A stretch of 64,000 nucleotides of DNA from Pseudomonas baltica (GTDB lineage Bacteria > Pseudomonadota > Gammaproteobacteria > Pseudomonadales > Pseudomonadaceae), in NCBI RefSeq assembly GCF_014235765.1, contig NZ_JACMYH010000001.1:1364001-1428000 (forward strand). The letters are read 5' to 3'. Both the position numbers and the translations under genes were made by a program. Positions 38,514 through 48,544 of the stretch are shown piece by piece. Below the pieces are notes generated by a model, which worked only from the letters and a program-made list of their open reading frames with translations, did no database searches and was not told the DNA's origin. Numbering within the stretch: the stretch's first letter is position 1; each line of letters opens with the position of its first letter.

Positions 38514-40771
38514 GACGCGCCCTCTTCGGCCACGTTGATACCCACCTGGGCGCAGAGACCGAGGAAGTTGGGGAACGAAGTGGCGACGTTGGCGCAGTCG
38601 TGGATGCGGATCGGCGCACTGGCGCGCAGCGAGGCAACACTGAAGGCCATGGCGATGCGGTGATCGCCGTGGCCGTGGACCTCGCCGCCGCCCATGGCCG
38701 GCAGCCCACGACCGACGCCGTCGATGATGATGCCGTCTGCGGTCGGCTCGCATTTCACACCGAGCGCCTGCAGGCCGTCGGCCATGACCTGGATACGGTC
38801 GGATTCCTTGACGCGCAGCTCTTCGGCGCCGCGCAGCACGGTGCGCCCTTCGGCGCAGGCCGCGGCCACGAACAGCACCGGGAACTCGTCGATTGCCAGG
38901 GGGACCAGCGCCTCGGGGATCTCGATACCCTTGAGTCGAGCCGCCCGCACGTGCAGGTCGGCAACCGGCTCGCCACCCACTTCACGCTGATTTTCCAGGG
39001 TGATGTCGGCACCCATCAGGCGCAGGATATCAATGACACCGGTGCGCGTCGGGTTGATACCCACGTGCTCGAGGGTCAGGTCCGAGCCTTCGGCGATCGA
39101 GGCGGCCACCAGGAAGAATGCGGAAGACGAGATATCGCCGGGCACTTCGATGTGGGTCGCCTTCAGCGTGCGGCCGGACTCGACCGACGCCTGCGGGCCA
39201 TTGACCTCGACCGGATAACCGAAGCCGCGCAGCATCCGCTCGGTGTGGTCGCGGGTCGGTGCCGGCTCGGTGGTGGTCGTCCTGCCTTCGGCCCACAATC
39301 CGGCCAGCAGCAGGCAGGATTTGACCTGTGCAGAGGCCATCGGCAAGGTGTAGTCGAGCGCCTTGAGCCGCTGCCCGCCGCGGATCACCATCGGCGGACG
39401 ACCCTCGGCCGCCGTCTCGATGACCGCGCCCATTTCCCGCAGTGGATTGGCCACGCGGTTCATCGGGCGCTTGGACAGCGAGGCGTCGCCGGTCAACGTG
39501 GTGTCGAAGCTCTGCGCCGCAAGAATGCCGGCGAGCAGGCGCATCGAGGTCCCGGAGTTGCCCAGGTAGATCGGCCCGGGCGGCGCCTGCAGGCCGTGCA
39601 GACCAACACCATGGATGGTCACCCGGCCCTGGTTGGGACCTTCGATGACCACGCCCATGTCGCGGAAGGCCTGCAGGGTCGCCAGGGCGTCCTCGCCTTC
39701 GAGGAAGCCTTCGACTTCGGTAGTGCCCTCGGCCAGGGAGCCAAGCATGATCGAGCGGTGCGAAATGGATTTGTCACCCGGTACGCGAATGCGGCCCTTG
39801 AGGCTGCCACCGGGTTTGCCCAGGAAGATCAGGTCGTCGTTGGAGTTCATAGCGTCCACATAGGCCCGACGGGCCAGGATTTTACTGAAATGCTCGCGGG
39901 CCACCTTGGCGCGTGTGAACACGCCCAGCAGGTGATGCCCATCCCCTGCATCGACCGCGTCGCGCAGGGCGTCGAGATCGCTGCGAAATGTATCGAGTGT
40001 GCGCAGTACAGCCTCGCGGTTGGCGAGGAAGATGTCGTGCCACATGACCGGGTCACTGCCGGCGATCCTCGTGAAATCACGGAAACCGCCCGCAGCGTAG
40101 CGGAAGATTTCCAGGTTTTCACTGCGCTTGGCCAGCGAATCGACCAGGCCGAACGCCAGCAGGTGCGGCAGGTGACTGGTGGCGGCAAGCACCTCATCGT
40201 GACGCTCGACCTGCATATGCTCGACGTCCGCACCCAGGGCGCGCCACAGGCCATCGACGCATTGCAACGCATCGGGCGCGGTTTGGGCCAACGGCGTGAG
40301 GATCACCTTGTGCCGCTTGAACAGCTCGGCATTGGCCGCCTCTACCCCGCTCTGCTCTGAACCGGCGATCGGATGGCCCGGAACGAAGCGTGACAGGTCC
40401 CCGCCAAAAGCGTCGCGAAAGGCCCGTACCACATTGCCCTTGGCGCTGCCGACATCGGTGATCACGGCTCGGCCCAGGTCAAGCCGGGCCAGGGCCGCCA
40501 GCAATTTTTCCATGCCCAGGATCGGCACCGCCAACTGGATCACATCGGCGCCGACACAGGCACGGGCCAGCTCGCTTTCGCAGCGGTCGACCACGCCCAA
40601 CTCGACGGCCCGCAGGCAGGCGCGCGAATCGAGATCGACCCCCACCACTTCGTCAGCCAAGCCACTTTGCTTGATGCCCTTGGCGAACGAGCCGCCGATC
40701 AGTCCCAGCCCCACAACCACCAGGCGGCCTATTCTGGCAGCGCCCGGTTGCAATTGCGTGAACTCAGACAC
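38510..40771 (-). CDS. aroA: Fused prephenate dehydrogenase / EPSP synthase
   Basis: A 753-residue fusion. Residues 1-300 are a TyrA-type cyclohexadienyl dehydrogenase ([52 protein letters not shown]). Residues 310-753 are EPSP synthase AroA ([86 protein letters not shown]). The first part makes 4-hydroxyphenylpyruvate (or tyrosine from arogenate), and the second makes the chorismate precursor EPSP. This fusion is known in Pseudomonas. The GTG start overlaps the hisC stop region by eight bases, and the stop overlaps cmk by four. Confidence 0.96.
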   Translation of the reverse strand: MSEFTQLQPGAARIGRLVVVGLGLIGGSFAKGIKQSGLADEVVGVDLDSRACLRAVELGVVDRCESELARACVGADVIQLAVPILGMEKLLAALARLDLGRAVITDVGSAKGNVVRAFRDAFGGDLSRFVPGHPIAGSEQSGVEAANAELFKRHKVILTPLAQTAPDALQCVDGLWRALGADVEHMQVERHDEVLAATSHLPHLLAFGLVDSLAKRSENLEIFRYAAGGFRDFTRIAGSDPVMWHDIFLANREAVLRTLDTFRSDLDALRDAVDAGDGHHLLGVFTRAKVAREHFSKILARRAYVDAMNSNDDLIFLGKPGGSLKGRIRVPGDKSISHRSIMLGSLAEGTTEVEGFLEGEDALATLQAFRDMGVVIEGPNQGRVTIHGVGLHGLQAPPGPIYLGNSGTSMRLLAGILAAQSFDTTLTGDASLSKRPMNRVANPLREMGAVIETAAEGRPPMVIRGGQRLKALDYTLPMASAQVKSCLLLAGLWAEGRTTTTEPAPTRDHTERMLRGFGYPVEVNGPQASVESGRTLKATHIEVPGDISSSAFFLVAASIAEGSDLTLEHVGINPTRTGVIDILRLMGADITLENQREVGGEPVADLHVRAARLKGIEIPEALVPLAIDEFPVLFVAAACAEGRTVLRGAEELRVKESDRIQVMADGLQALGVKCEPTADGIIIDGVGRGLPAMGGGEVHGHGDHRIAMAFSVASLRASAPIRIHDCANVATSFPNFLGLCAQVGINVAEEGAS

Positions 40772-41873
40772 GGGCCAGCACCAGGCGCAACGCCTCCAAG
40801 AAACGGTTGTTTTCTGTGGCCAGGCCGATGGTCACGCGCAAGTGGTTGGGCATGCCGTAGCCGGCCACCGGGCGCACGATCACCCCTTCGCGCAGCAGGC
40901 CCTGATATACCGGCCCGGCAACGCGACCCACGTCCACGGCAATGAAATTGCCCTTGGAAGGAATCCAGTCCAGGCCCAGCTCGGCGAACCCCGCCTCCAG
41001 CTGCTGCATGCCGGCACTGTTGAGTTCGCGGCTGCGCTGCAGGTAATCGGTGTCCGTCAACGCGGCGCAGGCCGCAGCCAATGCCAGGCTGTTCACGTTG
41101 AACGGCTGGCGGACACGGTTGAGCACATCGGCAATGACCGGCGAAGACAAGCCATAGCCTACCCGCAGCCCAGCCAGGCCATAAGCCTTGGAAAAGGTGC
41201 GCGAGACCAGCAGGTTCGGGTAGCGCGCCAGGTAGTCGAGGCCGTCGGGCAGCTCGCCACCGACGGCGTACTCGATATAGGCCTCGTCGAGCACCACGAC
41301 CACGCTGGGCGGGACCGCGGCGAGGAAGTCCTCCAGCGCCTGCGGGCCGAACCAGGTACCGGTCGGGTTGTTCGGGTTGGCCAGGAACACCACGCGGGTC
41401 TTGTCGTCGATCGCTGCCAGCATCGCCGGCAGGTCATGGCCGAACTGCCTGGCCGGGATGACCCGCGCACCGGCATTCACGGCCTGCACGACCAATGGAT
41501 AGACGGCAAAGGCGTGCTCGCTGAACACCGCGTTCAAGCCCGGTGCCAGGTAGGCTCGGGCGACCAGTTCGAGAATGTCGTTGGAGCCGTTGCCCAGGGT
41601 CACCTGGTCCAGCTGTACGCGGCACTGCTGCGCCAGCAGGGTCTTGAGGTCGAAGCCGTTGCCGTCGGGGTAGCGTGTGAGCTCGGCCAGTTCGCGTTCG
41701 ATCGCGGCACGGGTCTTGGGGCTTGCACCCAACGGGTTCTCGTTGCTGGCCAACTTGATGATGTTGGCCGGATCCAGGTTCAGCTCTCTGGCCAGCTCAT
41801 CCACCGGCTTGCCGGGAACGTAGGGGGACAGTTGTTGAACGCCGGTCTGGGCCAGGGCAAGGAAATCGGTCAT
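40764..41873 (-). CDS. hisC: Histidinol-phosphate aminotransferase (HisC2-type)
   Basis: A 369-residue class I/II aminotransferase: KLASNENPLGASPKTRAAIE, the PLP lysine in SRTFSKAYGLAGLRVGYG, FLANPNNPTGTWF, VVVLDEAYIEY and RPVAGYGMPNHLRVTIG. It transfers amino groups to imidazole acetol phosphate. In this locus it may mainly transaminate phenylpyruvate and 4-hydroxyphenylpyruvate in phenylalanine and tyrosine synthesis, judging from its place between pheA and tyrA-aroA. ATG 41873 lies 17 bases after the pheA stop. A second hisC is expected elsewhere in the genome. Confidence 0.93.
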   Translation of the reverse strand: MTDFLALAQTGVQQLSPYVPGKPVDELARELNLDPANIIKLASNENPLGASPKTRAAIERELAELTRYPDGNGFDLKTLLAQQCRVQLDQVTLGNGSNDILELVARAYLAPGLNAVFSEHAFAVYPLVVQAVNAGARVIPARQFGHDLPAMLAAIDDKTRVVFLANPNNPTGTWFGPQALEDFLAAVPPSVVVVLDEAYIEYAVGGELPDGLDYLARYPNLLVSRTFSKAYGLAGLRVGYGLSSPVIADVLNRVRQPFNVNSLALAAACAALTDTDYLQRSRELNSAGMQQLEAGFAELGLDWIPSKGNFIAVDVGRVAGPVYQGLLREGVIVRPVAGYGMPNHLRVTIGLATENNRFLEALRLVLARV

Positions 41874-41890
41874 GCGTACTAACCCTTCTG

Positions 41891-42985
41891 TTAAAGAACC
41901 GCTTTGGGGTATGAGCCCAGCACCTTGAGTGCCACGGCTTCCTGACTGATCTGCTCCAGCACGCCCTTGATCAACGGGTCGCGATGATGGCCGATGAAGT
42001 CGATGAAGAACACGTAGGTCCATTTGCCGCTGCGCGATGGCCGTGTCTCGATTCGGGTAAGGTCGATGCCGTTGTCGTGAAACGGCACCAGCAGCTCGTG
42101 CAACGCACCCGGCCGGTTGCTCATGGACACGATGATCGAGGTCTTGTCGTCGCCGGTAGGCGGCACTTCCTGGCTGCCGATGATGAGGAACCGTGTGGCG
42201 TTGTCCGGACGGTCTTCGATCTTCTCGGCCAGGCGCTCCAGGCCATACAGGCCGGCAGCCATGTCGCCGGCGATGGCCGCCGAGTTCCATTCGCCCTTGA
42301 CCCGCTTGGCCGCCTCGGCATTGCTGGCGACCGCGATGCGCTCGACGTTCGGGTAGTGCGCGTCCAGCCACTTGCGACATTGCGCCAGCGACTGTGCGTG
42401 GGAATAGATGCGACTGATGCTGTCGGTCTTGGTGTTGTCGCCGATCAGCAGGTGGTGGTGGATGCGCAGTTCGACTTCGCCGCAGATCACCATGTCGTGT
42501 TCGAGGAAGCTGTCGAGGGTGTGGTTCACCGCGCCTTCGGTGGAGTTTTCCACCGGCACCACGCCGAAGTTCACTGCACCTGCAACCACCTCGCGGAACA
42601 CTTCGTCGATCGCCGCCATGGGCTTGCTGATCACAGCGTGGCCGAAGTGTTTCATGGCAGCTGCCTGGGTGAAGGTACCTTCGGGGCCCAGGTAGGCGAC
42701 CTTGAGCGGGTTCTCCAACGCCAGGCAGGATGACATGACCTCGCGGAACAGGCGCGCCATCTCCTCGTTGCTCAGCGGCCCCTTGTTGCGCTCCATGACC
42801 CGCTTGAGCACTTGCGCCTCGCGTTCGGGCCGATAGAACACCGGCACTTCGCCTTCGGCCAGCGCGGCCATCTTGACCCGCGCGACTTCTTCGGCGCAGC
42901 GGGCGCGATCACTGATCAGCTCGAGAATCTTCTCGTCGAGGCTGTCGATGCGTACCCGCAAGGCCTTGAGTTCATGTTCGGACAT
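41891..42985 (-). CDS. pheA: Chorismate mutase / prephenate dehydratase
   Basis: A 364-residue bifunctional enzyme. Residues 1-90 are an AroQ-type chorismate mutase (LRVRIDSLDEKILELISDRA, VFYRPEREAQVLKRV). Residues 95-275 are prephenate dehydratase (VAYLGPEGTFTQAAAMKHFG, PVENSTEGAVNHTLDSFLEH, DNATRFLIIG). The C-terminal ACT domain (SIIVSMSNRPGALHELLVPF, with ESRP replaced by the common TRPS variant) is the phenylalanine feedback site. It makes phenylpyruvate from chorismate. Its start overlaps the serC stop by one base. Confidence 0.97.
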   Translation of the reverse strand: MSEHELKALRVRIDSLDEKILELISDRARCAEEVARVKMAALAEGEVPVFYRPEREAQVLKRVMERNKGPLSNEEMARLFREVMSSCLALENPLKVAYLGPEGTFTQAAAMKHFGHAVISKPMAAIDEVFREVVAGAVNFGVVPVENSTEGAVNHTLDSFLEHDMVICGEVELRIHHHLLIGDNTKTDSISRIYSHAQSLAQCRKWLDAHYPNVERIAVASNAEAAKRVKGEWNSAAIAGDMAAGLYGLERLAEKIEDRPDNATRFLIIGSQEVPPTGDDKTSIIVSMSNRPGALHELLVPFHDNGIDLTRIETRPSRSGKWTYVFFIDFIGHHRDPLIKGVLEQISQEAVALKVLGSYPKAVL

Positions 42986-44070
42986 CAGCCGTTTTCCTTT
43001 TCGAACTCCGCCATGTAGCCGACCAGCGCTTCGATGGCGTCAAGGCCCAGGGCGTTGTAGATGGAGGCGCGCATGCCACCGACCGAACGGTGACCCTTGA
43101 GGTTGAGCAGACCGCGCGCATCGGCGCCGGCCAGGAATGCCTTGTCCAGACGCTCGTCGGCCAGGCGGAACGGCACGTTCATCCAGGACCGGGCGTTGAC
43201 CGAGATCGGGTTGCTGTAGAAATCGCTGGCATCGATGAAGCCGTACAGGCGGTCTTTCTTGGCACGGTTGCGGGCTTCCATGGCCGCAACGCCGCCCTGC
43301 TCCTTTAGCCACTCGAACACCAGGCCCGAGAGGTACCAGGAGTAGGTCGCAGGCGTGTTGTACATCGAGCCGTTGTCGGCAGCGATCCGGTAATCGAGCA
43401 TGGTCGGACAGGCGCTGCGCGCCTTGCCCAGCAGGTCTTCGCGCACGATCACCACGACCAGGCCGCTGGGGCCGATGTTCTTCTGCGCGCCGGCATAGAT
43501 CAAGCCGAACTGGGACACGTCAATGGGACGCGAGAGAATGTCCGAGGACATGTCGACGACCAGTGGCGTATCACCGGTCTGCGGCACCCAGTCGAACTGC
43601 AGGCCACCGATGGTTTCATTGGAAGCGTAATGGACGTAGGCCGCGCCGGGCGTCAGTTTCCACTCGTTCTGGCCGGGGATGGCCAGGTAGTCGTAGGGCT
43701 TGGCGCTGGCAGCGACATTGATGTTGCCGTAGCGACGCGCTTCCTCGATGGCCTTCTTCGACCAGATACCGGTTTCGACGTAGTCCGCCGTGCCGCTTTC
43801 GGGAAGCAGGTTCAGAGGGATTTCGGCGAACTGCTGGCTGGCGCCACCCTGCAGGAACAGGACCTTGTAGTTGGACGGGACGCCAAGCAGGTCGCGCAGG
43901 TCTTGTTCGGCCTTTTCGGCGATGGCGGTGTAGTCCTCGCTGCGATGGCTCATCTCCATCACCGAAAGGCCCTTGCCACGCCAGTTCAGCATTTCCGCCT
44001 GGGCGCGCTGCAGCACAGCTTCGGGAAGCGCAGCGGGGCCTGCGCAGAAGTTAAAGGCTCGATTGCTCAC
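42985..44070 (-). CDS. serC: Phosphoserine aminotransferase
   Basis: A 361-residue class V aminotransferase: NFCAGPAALPEAVLQRAQAE, MSHRSEDYTAIAEKAEQDLR, VLFLQGGASQQFAEIPLNL, the PLP lysine in IYAGAQKNIGPSGLVVVIVR, and KGHRSVGGMRASIYNALGL. It makes phosphoserine for serine and also acts in pyridoxine synthesis. It starts at GTG 44070 (MSNRAFNFCAGP). The longer frame upstream runs into the REP pair and is not supported. Coupled by one base to pheA. Confidence 0.97.
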   Translation of the reverse strand: MSNRAFNFCAGPAALPEAVLQRAQAEMLNWRGKGLSVMEMSHRSEDYTAIAEKAEQDLRDLLGVPSNYKVLFLQGGASQQFAEIPLNLLPESGTADYVETGIWSKKAIEEARRYGNINVAASAKPYDYLAIPGQNEWKLTPGAAYVHYASNETIGGLQFDWVPQTGDTPLVVDMSSDILSRPIDVSQFGLIYAGAQKNIGPSGLVVVIVREDLLGKARSACPTMLDYRIAADNGSMYNTPATYSWYLSGLVFEWLKEQGGVAAMEARNRAKKDRLYGFIDASDFYSNPISVNARSWMNVPFRLADERLDKAFLAGADARGLLNLKGHRSVGGMRASIYNALGLDAIEALVGYMAEFEKENG

Positions 44071-44138
44071 ATCCACTCTCGCTCTGCTTGAATTCGGGCC
44101 TGGCCCGGGTGTGTCCGCCGGAAGATCGGCGGTGCTGC

Positions 44139-44214
44139 CTTCGCGGCGGCTGACCGCTCCCACGAGGCTCCCGATGCAACGGAGAACTTGTGGGAGCGGG
44201 CTCTGCCCGCGAAG
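44139..44214. repeat. Inverted REP pair between gyrA and serC
   Basis: CTTCGCGGCGGCTGACCGCT with CCCACGA (44139-44165) is mirrored by TTGTGGGAGCGGGCTCTGCC with CGCGAA (44189-44214). This variant has TGTGGGAGCGG in place of TGTAGGAGCGG. It may insulate serC from gyrA transcription. Confidence 0.8.
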
Positions 44215-44244
44215 GGCGCACCGCCCAATCCCCTGCCCTACAGC

Positions 44245-47049
44245 TTACTCCTCGGGCGCTTCGTCGGCGGCATCGGGCTCGACATCACCCTGGGCCACTT
44301 CGGAATCGACCGCATCGCCGCCTTCGGCGCTTTCAACGCCTTCGACACCCTCTTCCAGCTCGTCATCCTCGACTTCCGATGGCTCCTGGACTCGCTCCAG
44401 GCCCACCAGCTTCTCGTCGGTGACCAGCTTGATCAGGGTCACGCCCTGGGTGTTGCGGCCAAGGCTGGAGACTTCGCCAACACGGGTGCGCACCAGCGTG
44501 CCCTGGTCGGAGATGAGCATGATCTCTTCACCTTCCTGGGACTGGATCGCGCCGACCAGCTTGCCGTTGCGCTCCTTGGTGACCATGGCGATCACGCCCT
44601 GGCCGCCACGGCCGCGACGGGGGAACTTGCTCAACGGCGTGCGCTTGCCGAAGCCGCGTTCGGAGGCGGTGAGAATCTGCGCGCCGGATTCGGGGATCAG
44701 CATGGAAATCAGCTGCTGGCCCTTGCCCAGGCGCATGCCGCGGATACCGCGGGCACCACGGCCCATCTGCCGCACCACGCCTTCGGCGAAGCGGATCACC
44801 TTGCCGGCGTCGGAGAACAGCATGACTTCCTTGGCGCCGTCGGTGATGGCTGCAGCGATCAGGGTGTCGCCTTCCTTGAGTTTCAAGGCGATCAAGCCGC
44901 TGGAGCGCGGACGGGCGAACTGCGCCAACGGCGTCTTCTTGACCGTACCGAAGGCGGTCGCCATGAAGATATAGGCACCGGTAGGCTCGGCCACCAGCTC
45001 GGGGGTGTCGCCCTCGTCGCCTTCAACGGCTTCGACGACTTCTTCGGCTTCGACGATTTCGCCTTCGATGACGGTATCGTCGGCGTCGTCCAGGTCTTCG
45101 TCGGCGCCGGCGGTGGCCTGCAGGGCCTCGAGGTCGATCTGCAGCATGGTGGTGATGTACTCGCCATCATCCAGCGGCAGCAGGTTGACCAGCGGACGGC
45201 CGCGCGCAGCACGGGACGCCTCGGGAATTTCATAGGTCTTGAGCCAGTACACCTTGCCCTTGCTGGAAAACAGCAGCAGCGTGGCATGGCTGTTGGCGAC
45301 CAGCAGGTGCGAGATGTAGTCCTCGTCCTTGACGCCGGTGGCCGACTTGCCCTTGCCGCCCCGGCGCTGGGCCTGGTAGGACGACAGCGGCTGGGTCTTG
45401 GCGTAACCACTGTGGGAAATGGTCACCACGCGCTCTTCTTCCGGGATCATGTCGCCCAGCGTCAGGTCAAGGCGCGAATCGAGGATCTCGGTCCGGCGCA
45501 CATCGCCATATTCGGAGCGAATCAGTTCCAGTTCCTCGCGGATCACTTCCATCAGGCGCTCGGCGCTGTTGAGGATGCGGATCAGCTCGGCGATCTGGTT
45601 GAGAATCTCCTGGTACTCGGCCAGCAGCTTCTCGTGCTCCAGACCGGTCAGGCGATGCAGGCGCAGCTCGAGGATGGCCTGGGCCTGTTCCGGCGACAGG
45701 AAATACTTGCCGTCGCGCAGGCCGTACTGTGGATCGAGGTTTTCCGGACGCGAGGACTCGGCACCGGCACGTTCGACCATCGCCACCACGGCGCTGGACT
45801 CCCATGGCGTGCTGATCAGCGCCTCCTTGGCTTCGGACGGCGTCGGCGAGGCCTTGATCAGGGCGATGACCGGATCGATGTTGGACAACGCAACCGCCTG
45901 GCCTTCGAGAATGTGGCCGCGCTCGCGCGCCTTGCGCAGTTCGAACACGGTGCGCCGGGTGACGACTTCACGGCGGTGGCGAACGAAGGCTTCGAGCAGG
46001 TCCTTGAGGTTGAGGATGCGCGGACGGTTGTCGATCAGGGCAACGATGTTGATCCCGAACACGGCCTGCAGCTGGGTCTGGGCATAGAGGTTGTTGAGGA
46101 TCACCTCCGGCACTTCACCGCGGCGCAGCTCGATGACGATGCGCATGCCGTCCTTGTCGGACTCGTCGCGCAACTCGGAGATGCCTTCGAGTTTCTTCTC
46201 TTTTACCAGCTCGGCGATCTTCTCGATCAGGCGCGCCTTGTTCAACTGGTACGGCAGCTCGGTGACGACGATCTGCTGGCGACCGCCGACCTTGTCGATG
46301 TCCTCGACATGGGAGCGGGCGCGCATGTAGATCCGGCCACGACCGGTGCGGTAGGCCTCGATGATGCCCTGGCGACCGTTGATGATGGCGGCAGTCGGGA
46401 AGTCCGGCCCGGGAATGAACTGCATCAGTTCATCGATGGTGACGTCCGGGTTGTCGATGACCGCCAGGCAGCCGTCGAGCACCTCGCCCAGGTTGTGCGG
46501 CGGGATATTGGTCGCCATGCCCACGGCGATACCGCTGGAACCGTTGACCAGCAGGTTGGGGATGCGCGTCGGCATGACCGCAGGGATCAACTCGGTGCCG
46601 TCGTAGTTGGGCACCCAGTCGACGGTTTCCTTGTGCAGGTCGGCCAGCAGCTCGTGGGCCAGCTTGGTCATGCGCACTTCGGTGTAGCGCATGGCGGCGG
46701 CGTTGTCGCCGTCCACGGAACCGAAGTTGCCCTGGCCATCGACCAGCAGGTAGCGCAGCGAGAACGGCTGGGCCATGCGCACGATGGTGTCGTAGACCGC
46801 GGTATCACCGTGCGGGTGATACTTACCGATCACGTCACCGACCACACGGGCCGATTTCTTGTAGGGTTTGTTCCAATCGTTGCCCAGCTCACTCATCGCA
46901 AACAGAACGCGGCGATGCACGGGCTTCAAGCCATCACGTGCATCAGGCAGTGCACGACCGACGATCACGCTCATGGCGTAGTCGAGGTAGGACTGTCTCA
47001 GCTCGTCTTCGATATTGACCGGGAGGATTTCTTTGGCCAGTTCGCCCAT
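44245..47049 (-). CDS. gyrA: DNA gyrase subunit A
   Basis: A 934-residue type II topoisomerase subunit. The N-terminal breakage-reunion domain has [20 protein letters not shown], the quinolone region [19 protein letters not shown] with Thr83 and Asp87 (wild-type residues), and catalytic Tyr122 in [11 protein letters not shown]. The six-bladed C-terminal domain (about 520-900) includes the GyrA box [12 protein letters not shown]. An acidic insertion at about 640-690 and an acidic tail of about 45 residues are present, as in other pseudomonads. With GyrB it introduces negative supercoils. It is transcribed toward serC, separated from it by a REP pair. Confidence 0.98.
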   Translation of the reverse strand: MGELAKEILPVNIEDELRQSYLDYAMSVIVGRALPDARDGLKPVHRRVLFAMSELGNDWNKPYKKSARVVGDVIGKYHPHGDTAVYDTIVRMAQPFSLRYLLVDGQGNFGSVDGDNAAAMRYTEVRMTKLAHELLADLHKETVDWVPNYDGTELIPAVMPTRIPNLLVNGSSGIAVGMATNIPPHNLGEVLDGCLAVIDNPDVTIDELMQFIPGPDFPTAAIINGRQGIIEAYRTGRGRIYMRARSHVEDIDKVGGRQQIVVTELPYQLNKARLIEKIAELVKEKKLEGISELRDESDKDGMRIVIELRRGEVPEVILNNLYAQTQLQAVFGINIVALIDNRPRILNLKDLLEAFVRHRREVVTRRTVFELRKARERGHILEGQAVALSNIDPVIALIKASPTPSEAKEALISTPWESSAVVAMVERAGAESSRPENLDPQYGLRDGKYFLSPEQAQAILELRLHRLTGLEHEKLLAEYQEILNQIAELIRILNSAERLMEVIREELELIRSEYGDVRRTEILDSRLDLTLGDMIPEEERVVTISHSGYAKTQPLSSYQAQRRGGKGKSATGVKDEDYISHLLVANSHATLLLFSSKGKVYWLKTYEIPEASRAARGRPLVNLLPLDDGEYITTMLQIDLEALQATAGADEDLDDADDTVIEGEIVEAEEVVEAVEGDEGDTPELVAEPTGAYIFMATAFGTVKKTPLAQFARPRSSGLIALKLKEGDTLIAAAITDGAKEVMLFSDAGKVIRFAEGVVRQMGRGARGIRGMRLGKGQQLISMLIPESGAQILTASERGFGKRTPLSKFPRRGRGGQGVIAMVTKERNGKLVGAIQSQEGEEIMLISDQGTLVRTRVGEVSSLGRNTQGVTLIKLVTDEKLVGLERVQEPSEVEDDELEEGVEGVESAEGGDAVDSEVAQGDVEPDAADEAPEE

Positions 47050-47362
47050 GAGAAGCCTGATTCCTTTTTCTGGTGAAACTCCGTTGCCTCCCTGTGAGAA
47101 GAACGAAGCTTGCCACCGCTGGCCGATGCCAACGGCGACTTACGACAAATCAACGAGTTACGCCTTGGACCTGCGGCGTTGGGGGGACACCGCGATGCAC
47201 CCCCGAAAACCGCCGGATGGTAGCACAATCGCCGTCAGACACCTATCCCCTTAAACCCTGACAGGACCCTTGATCGAGTGAGATCAAGCCTCTCACACGG
47301 CGCTGCGGCGCTGCTAGGCCAGGCCCGCATCGAAAAAAGGCCGATTTGTCGGTGCGACGGAC
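47050..47362. other. 313-base gap upstream of gyrA
   Basis: This gap should contain the gyrA promoter (minus strand) and the end of the mtnA-like transcript. The only structures I see are a 7-bp inverted repeat CTTGATC-GAGTGA-GATCAAG at 47269-47288 and a short hairpin before a T-run at 47334-47353. No gene, tRNA or clear promoter could be supported. Confidence 0.6.
47334..47353 (-). terminator. Weak terminator after the mtnA-like gene
   Basis: On the minus strand CCGA-CAAA-TCGG is followed by CCTTTTTT, beginning about 10 bases after the stop codon. The stem is only four to five base pairs, so confidence is modest. Confidence 0.45.
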
Positions 47363-48439
47363 TCAATGCAGGCGCCGGCGACACATCAGCTGCGCCAGCT
47401 TGGCCGTATCAGGCCGCTCGACGATGCCCTTTTCAGTGACGATCACGTCGATCAGGTCGGCCGGCGTCACGTCGTGGACCGGGTTGAACGCTTCGACATC
47501 CGCGCCGATGCGTGTCCCGGACACTTCCAGAAGTTCTCGGCCATCGCGTTCGAGCAGCGGAATGTCATCGCCGCTCTCCAGCGCCATGTCGATCGCCGCA
47601 CTGGTGGCTACCACCATGAAACGAACACCGTGGTGCATCGCGCATACAGCCAGCTGGTAGGTGCCGATCCGGGCCGCGATATCGCCGTTGGCGGCGATCC
47701 GCTCGGCACCGACGATTACCCATGTGATGCCCTTGCTTTTCATCAGGTGCGCAGCTGCCGAGTCGGCGGCCACGGTCACCGGCACGCCCTCGCTGGACAG
47801 CTCCCAGGCGGTCAGCCGCGAGCCTTGCAGGCCCGGCCGGGTTTCGTCGACATAGACACGTTCGAGCATGCCGTCGTGGAACGCGGCGCGCACCACCCCC
47901 AGCGCCGTGCCGAACCCGCCGCTGGCCAGGGCACCGGGATTGGCGTGGGTCAGCACGGTCTGCAGATTGCCCTGGTGCCGACGGATCAATTCCACGCCCA
48001 ACTGAGCCATGGTCAGGTTGGCTTCGCGGTCGCTTTCGTGAATGGCCAGGGCTTCGGCCTCGAGCGCGGGCAGCGGGTCCTCGCCGGCACGCACCCGGCC
48101 CAGGCGCTCGCGCATGCGCTCCAGCGCCCAGAACAGGTCGGCGGTGGCCGGGCGGATCGCCGCCAGCAGGCGCAGGTCCTCGTCCAGCGCGGTGCGCCAG
48201 TCAGGCCCGGCCGCACGGTGCAGGCGTGCCGCCAGCACTACCGCATAGGCAACGCTGATGGCAACGGCCGAGGCACCGGCCACGACCCCGATGCGGACCG
48301 CGTCGGCCACGCCGGGTGCATCGATACAGGGGCGCCAGACCTGCTGCGCAGGCAGCGCGCGCTGGTCGAGCAGGTGCAACGCGTCACCTCGCCAATCAAC
48401 GGCTTTGACCCGTTCCGCCGCCAACAATCGATCACGCAT
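47363..48439 (-). CDS. mtnA: MtnA-like methylthioribose-1-phosphate isomerase homolog with altered active site
   Basis: A 358-residue member of the MtnA/eIF2B-alpha family of normal length, with [53 protein letters not shown] and [19 protein letters not shown] conserved. MtnA converts MTR-1-phosphate to MTRu-1-phosphate in methionine salvage. The usual catalytic Cys in THCN is Ala166 here (LTHANPGAL). The Asp in GADRI is Glu246 ([11 protein letters not shown]). The substrate-binding RGAPAIG is AGASAVA. No frameshift or stop is present, so the gene is maintained. It is divergent from the MTA/SAH deaminase gene, the normal methionine-salvage context. Family assignment is secure, but activity is doubtful. 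Confidence 0.85.
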   Translation of the reverse strand: MRDRLLAAERVKAVDWRGDALHLLDQRALPAQQVWRPCIDAPGVADAVRIGVVAGASAVAISVAYAVVLAARLHRAAGPDWRTALDEDLRLLAAIRPATADLFWALERMRERLGRVRAGEDPLPALEAEALAIHESDREANLTMAQLGVELIRRHQGNLQTVLTHANPGALASGGFGTALGVVRAAFHDGMLERVYVDETRPGLQGSRLTAWELSSEGVPVTVAADSAAAHLMKSKGITWVIVGAERIAANGDIAARIGTYQLAVCAMHHGVRFMVVATSAAIDMALESGDDIPLLERDGRELLEVSGTRIGADVEAFNPVHDVTPADLIDVIVTEKGIVERPDTAKLAQLMCRRRLH

Positions 48440-48544
48440 GCCCCACTCCGTACTCAGACACCAAAAGCGCTCGATTATAGCGAGCCCCCGTCCAAGACGC
48501 TCGGGTATACTTCGCCATCACCTGCCGAAGCCCCGGAACTTGCC

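Noticed and set aside
38510..40771. Unusual long fusion of two aromatic pathway enzymes
   Set aside because: The tyrA-aroA fusion is established for Pseudomonas, so it is diagnostic of the genus rather than new.
44245..47049. Possible quinolone-resistance change in GyrA
   Set aside because: Thr83 and Asp87 are both the wild-type residues.
44188..47076. Very long open frame on the plus strand opposite gyrA
   Set aside because: It mirrors gyrA codon by codon; high GC opens the complementary frame. The composition has many Gln, His and Asp residues and no recognised domain.
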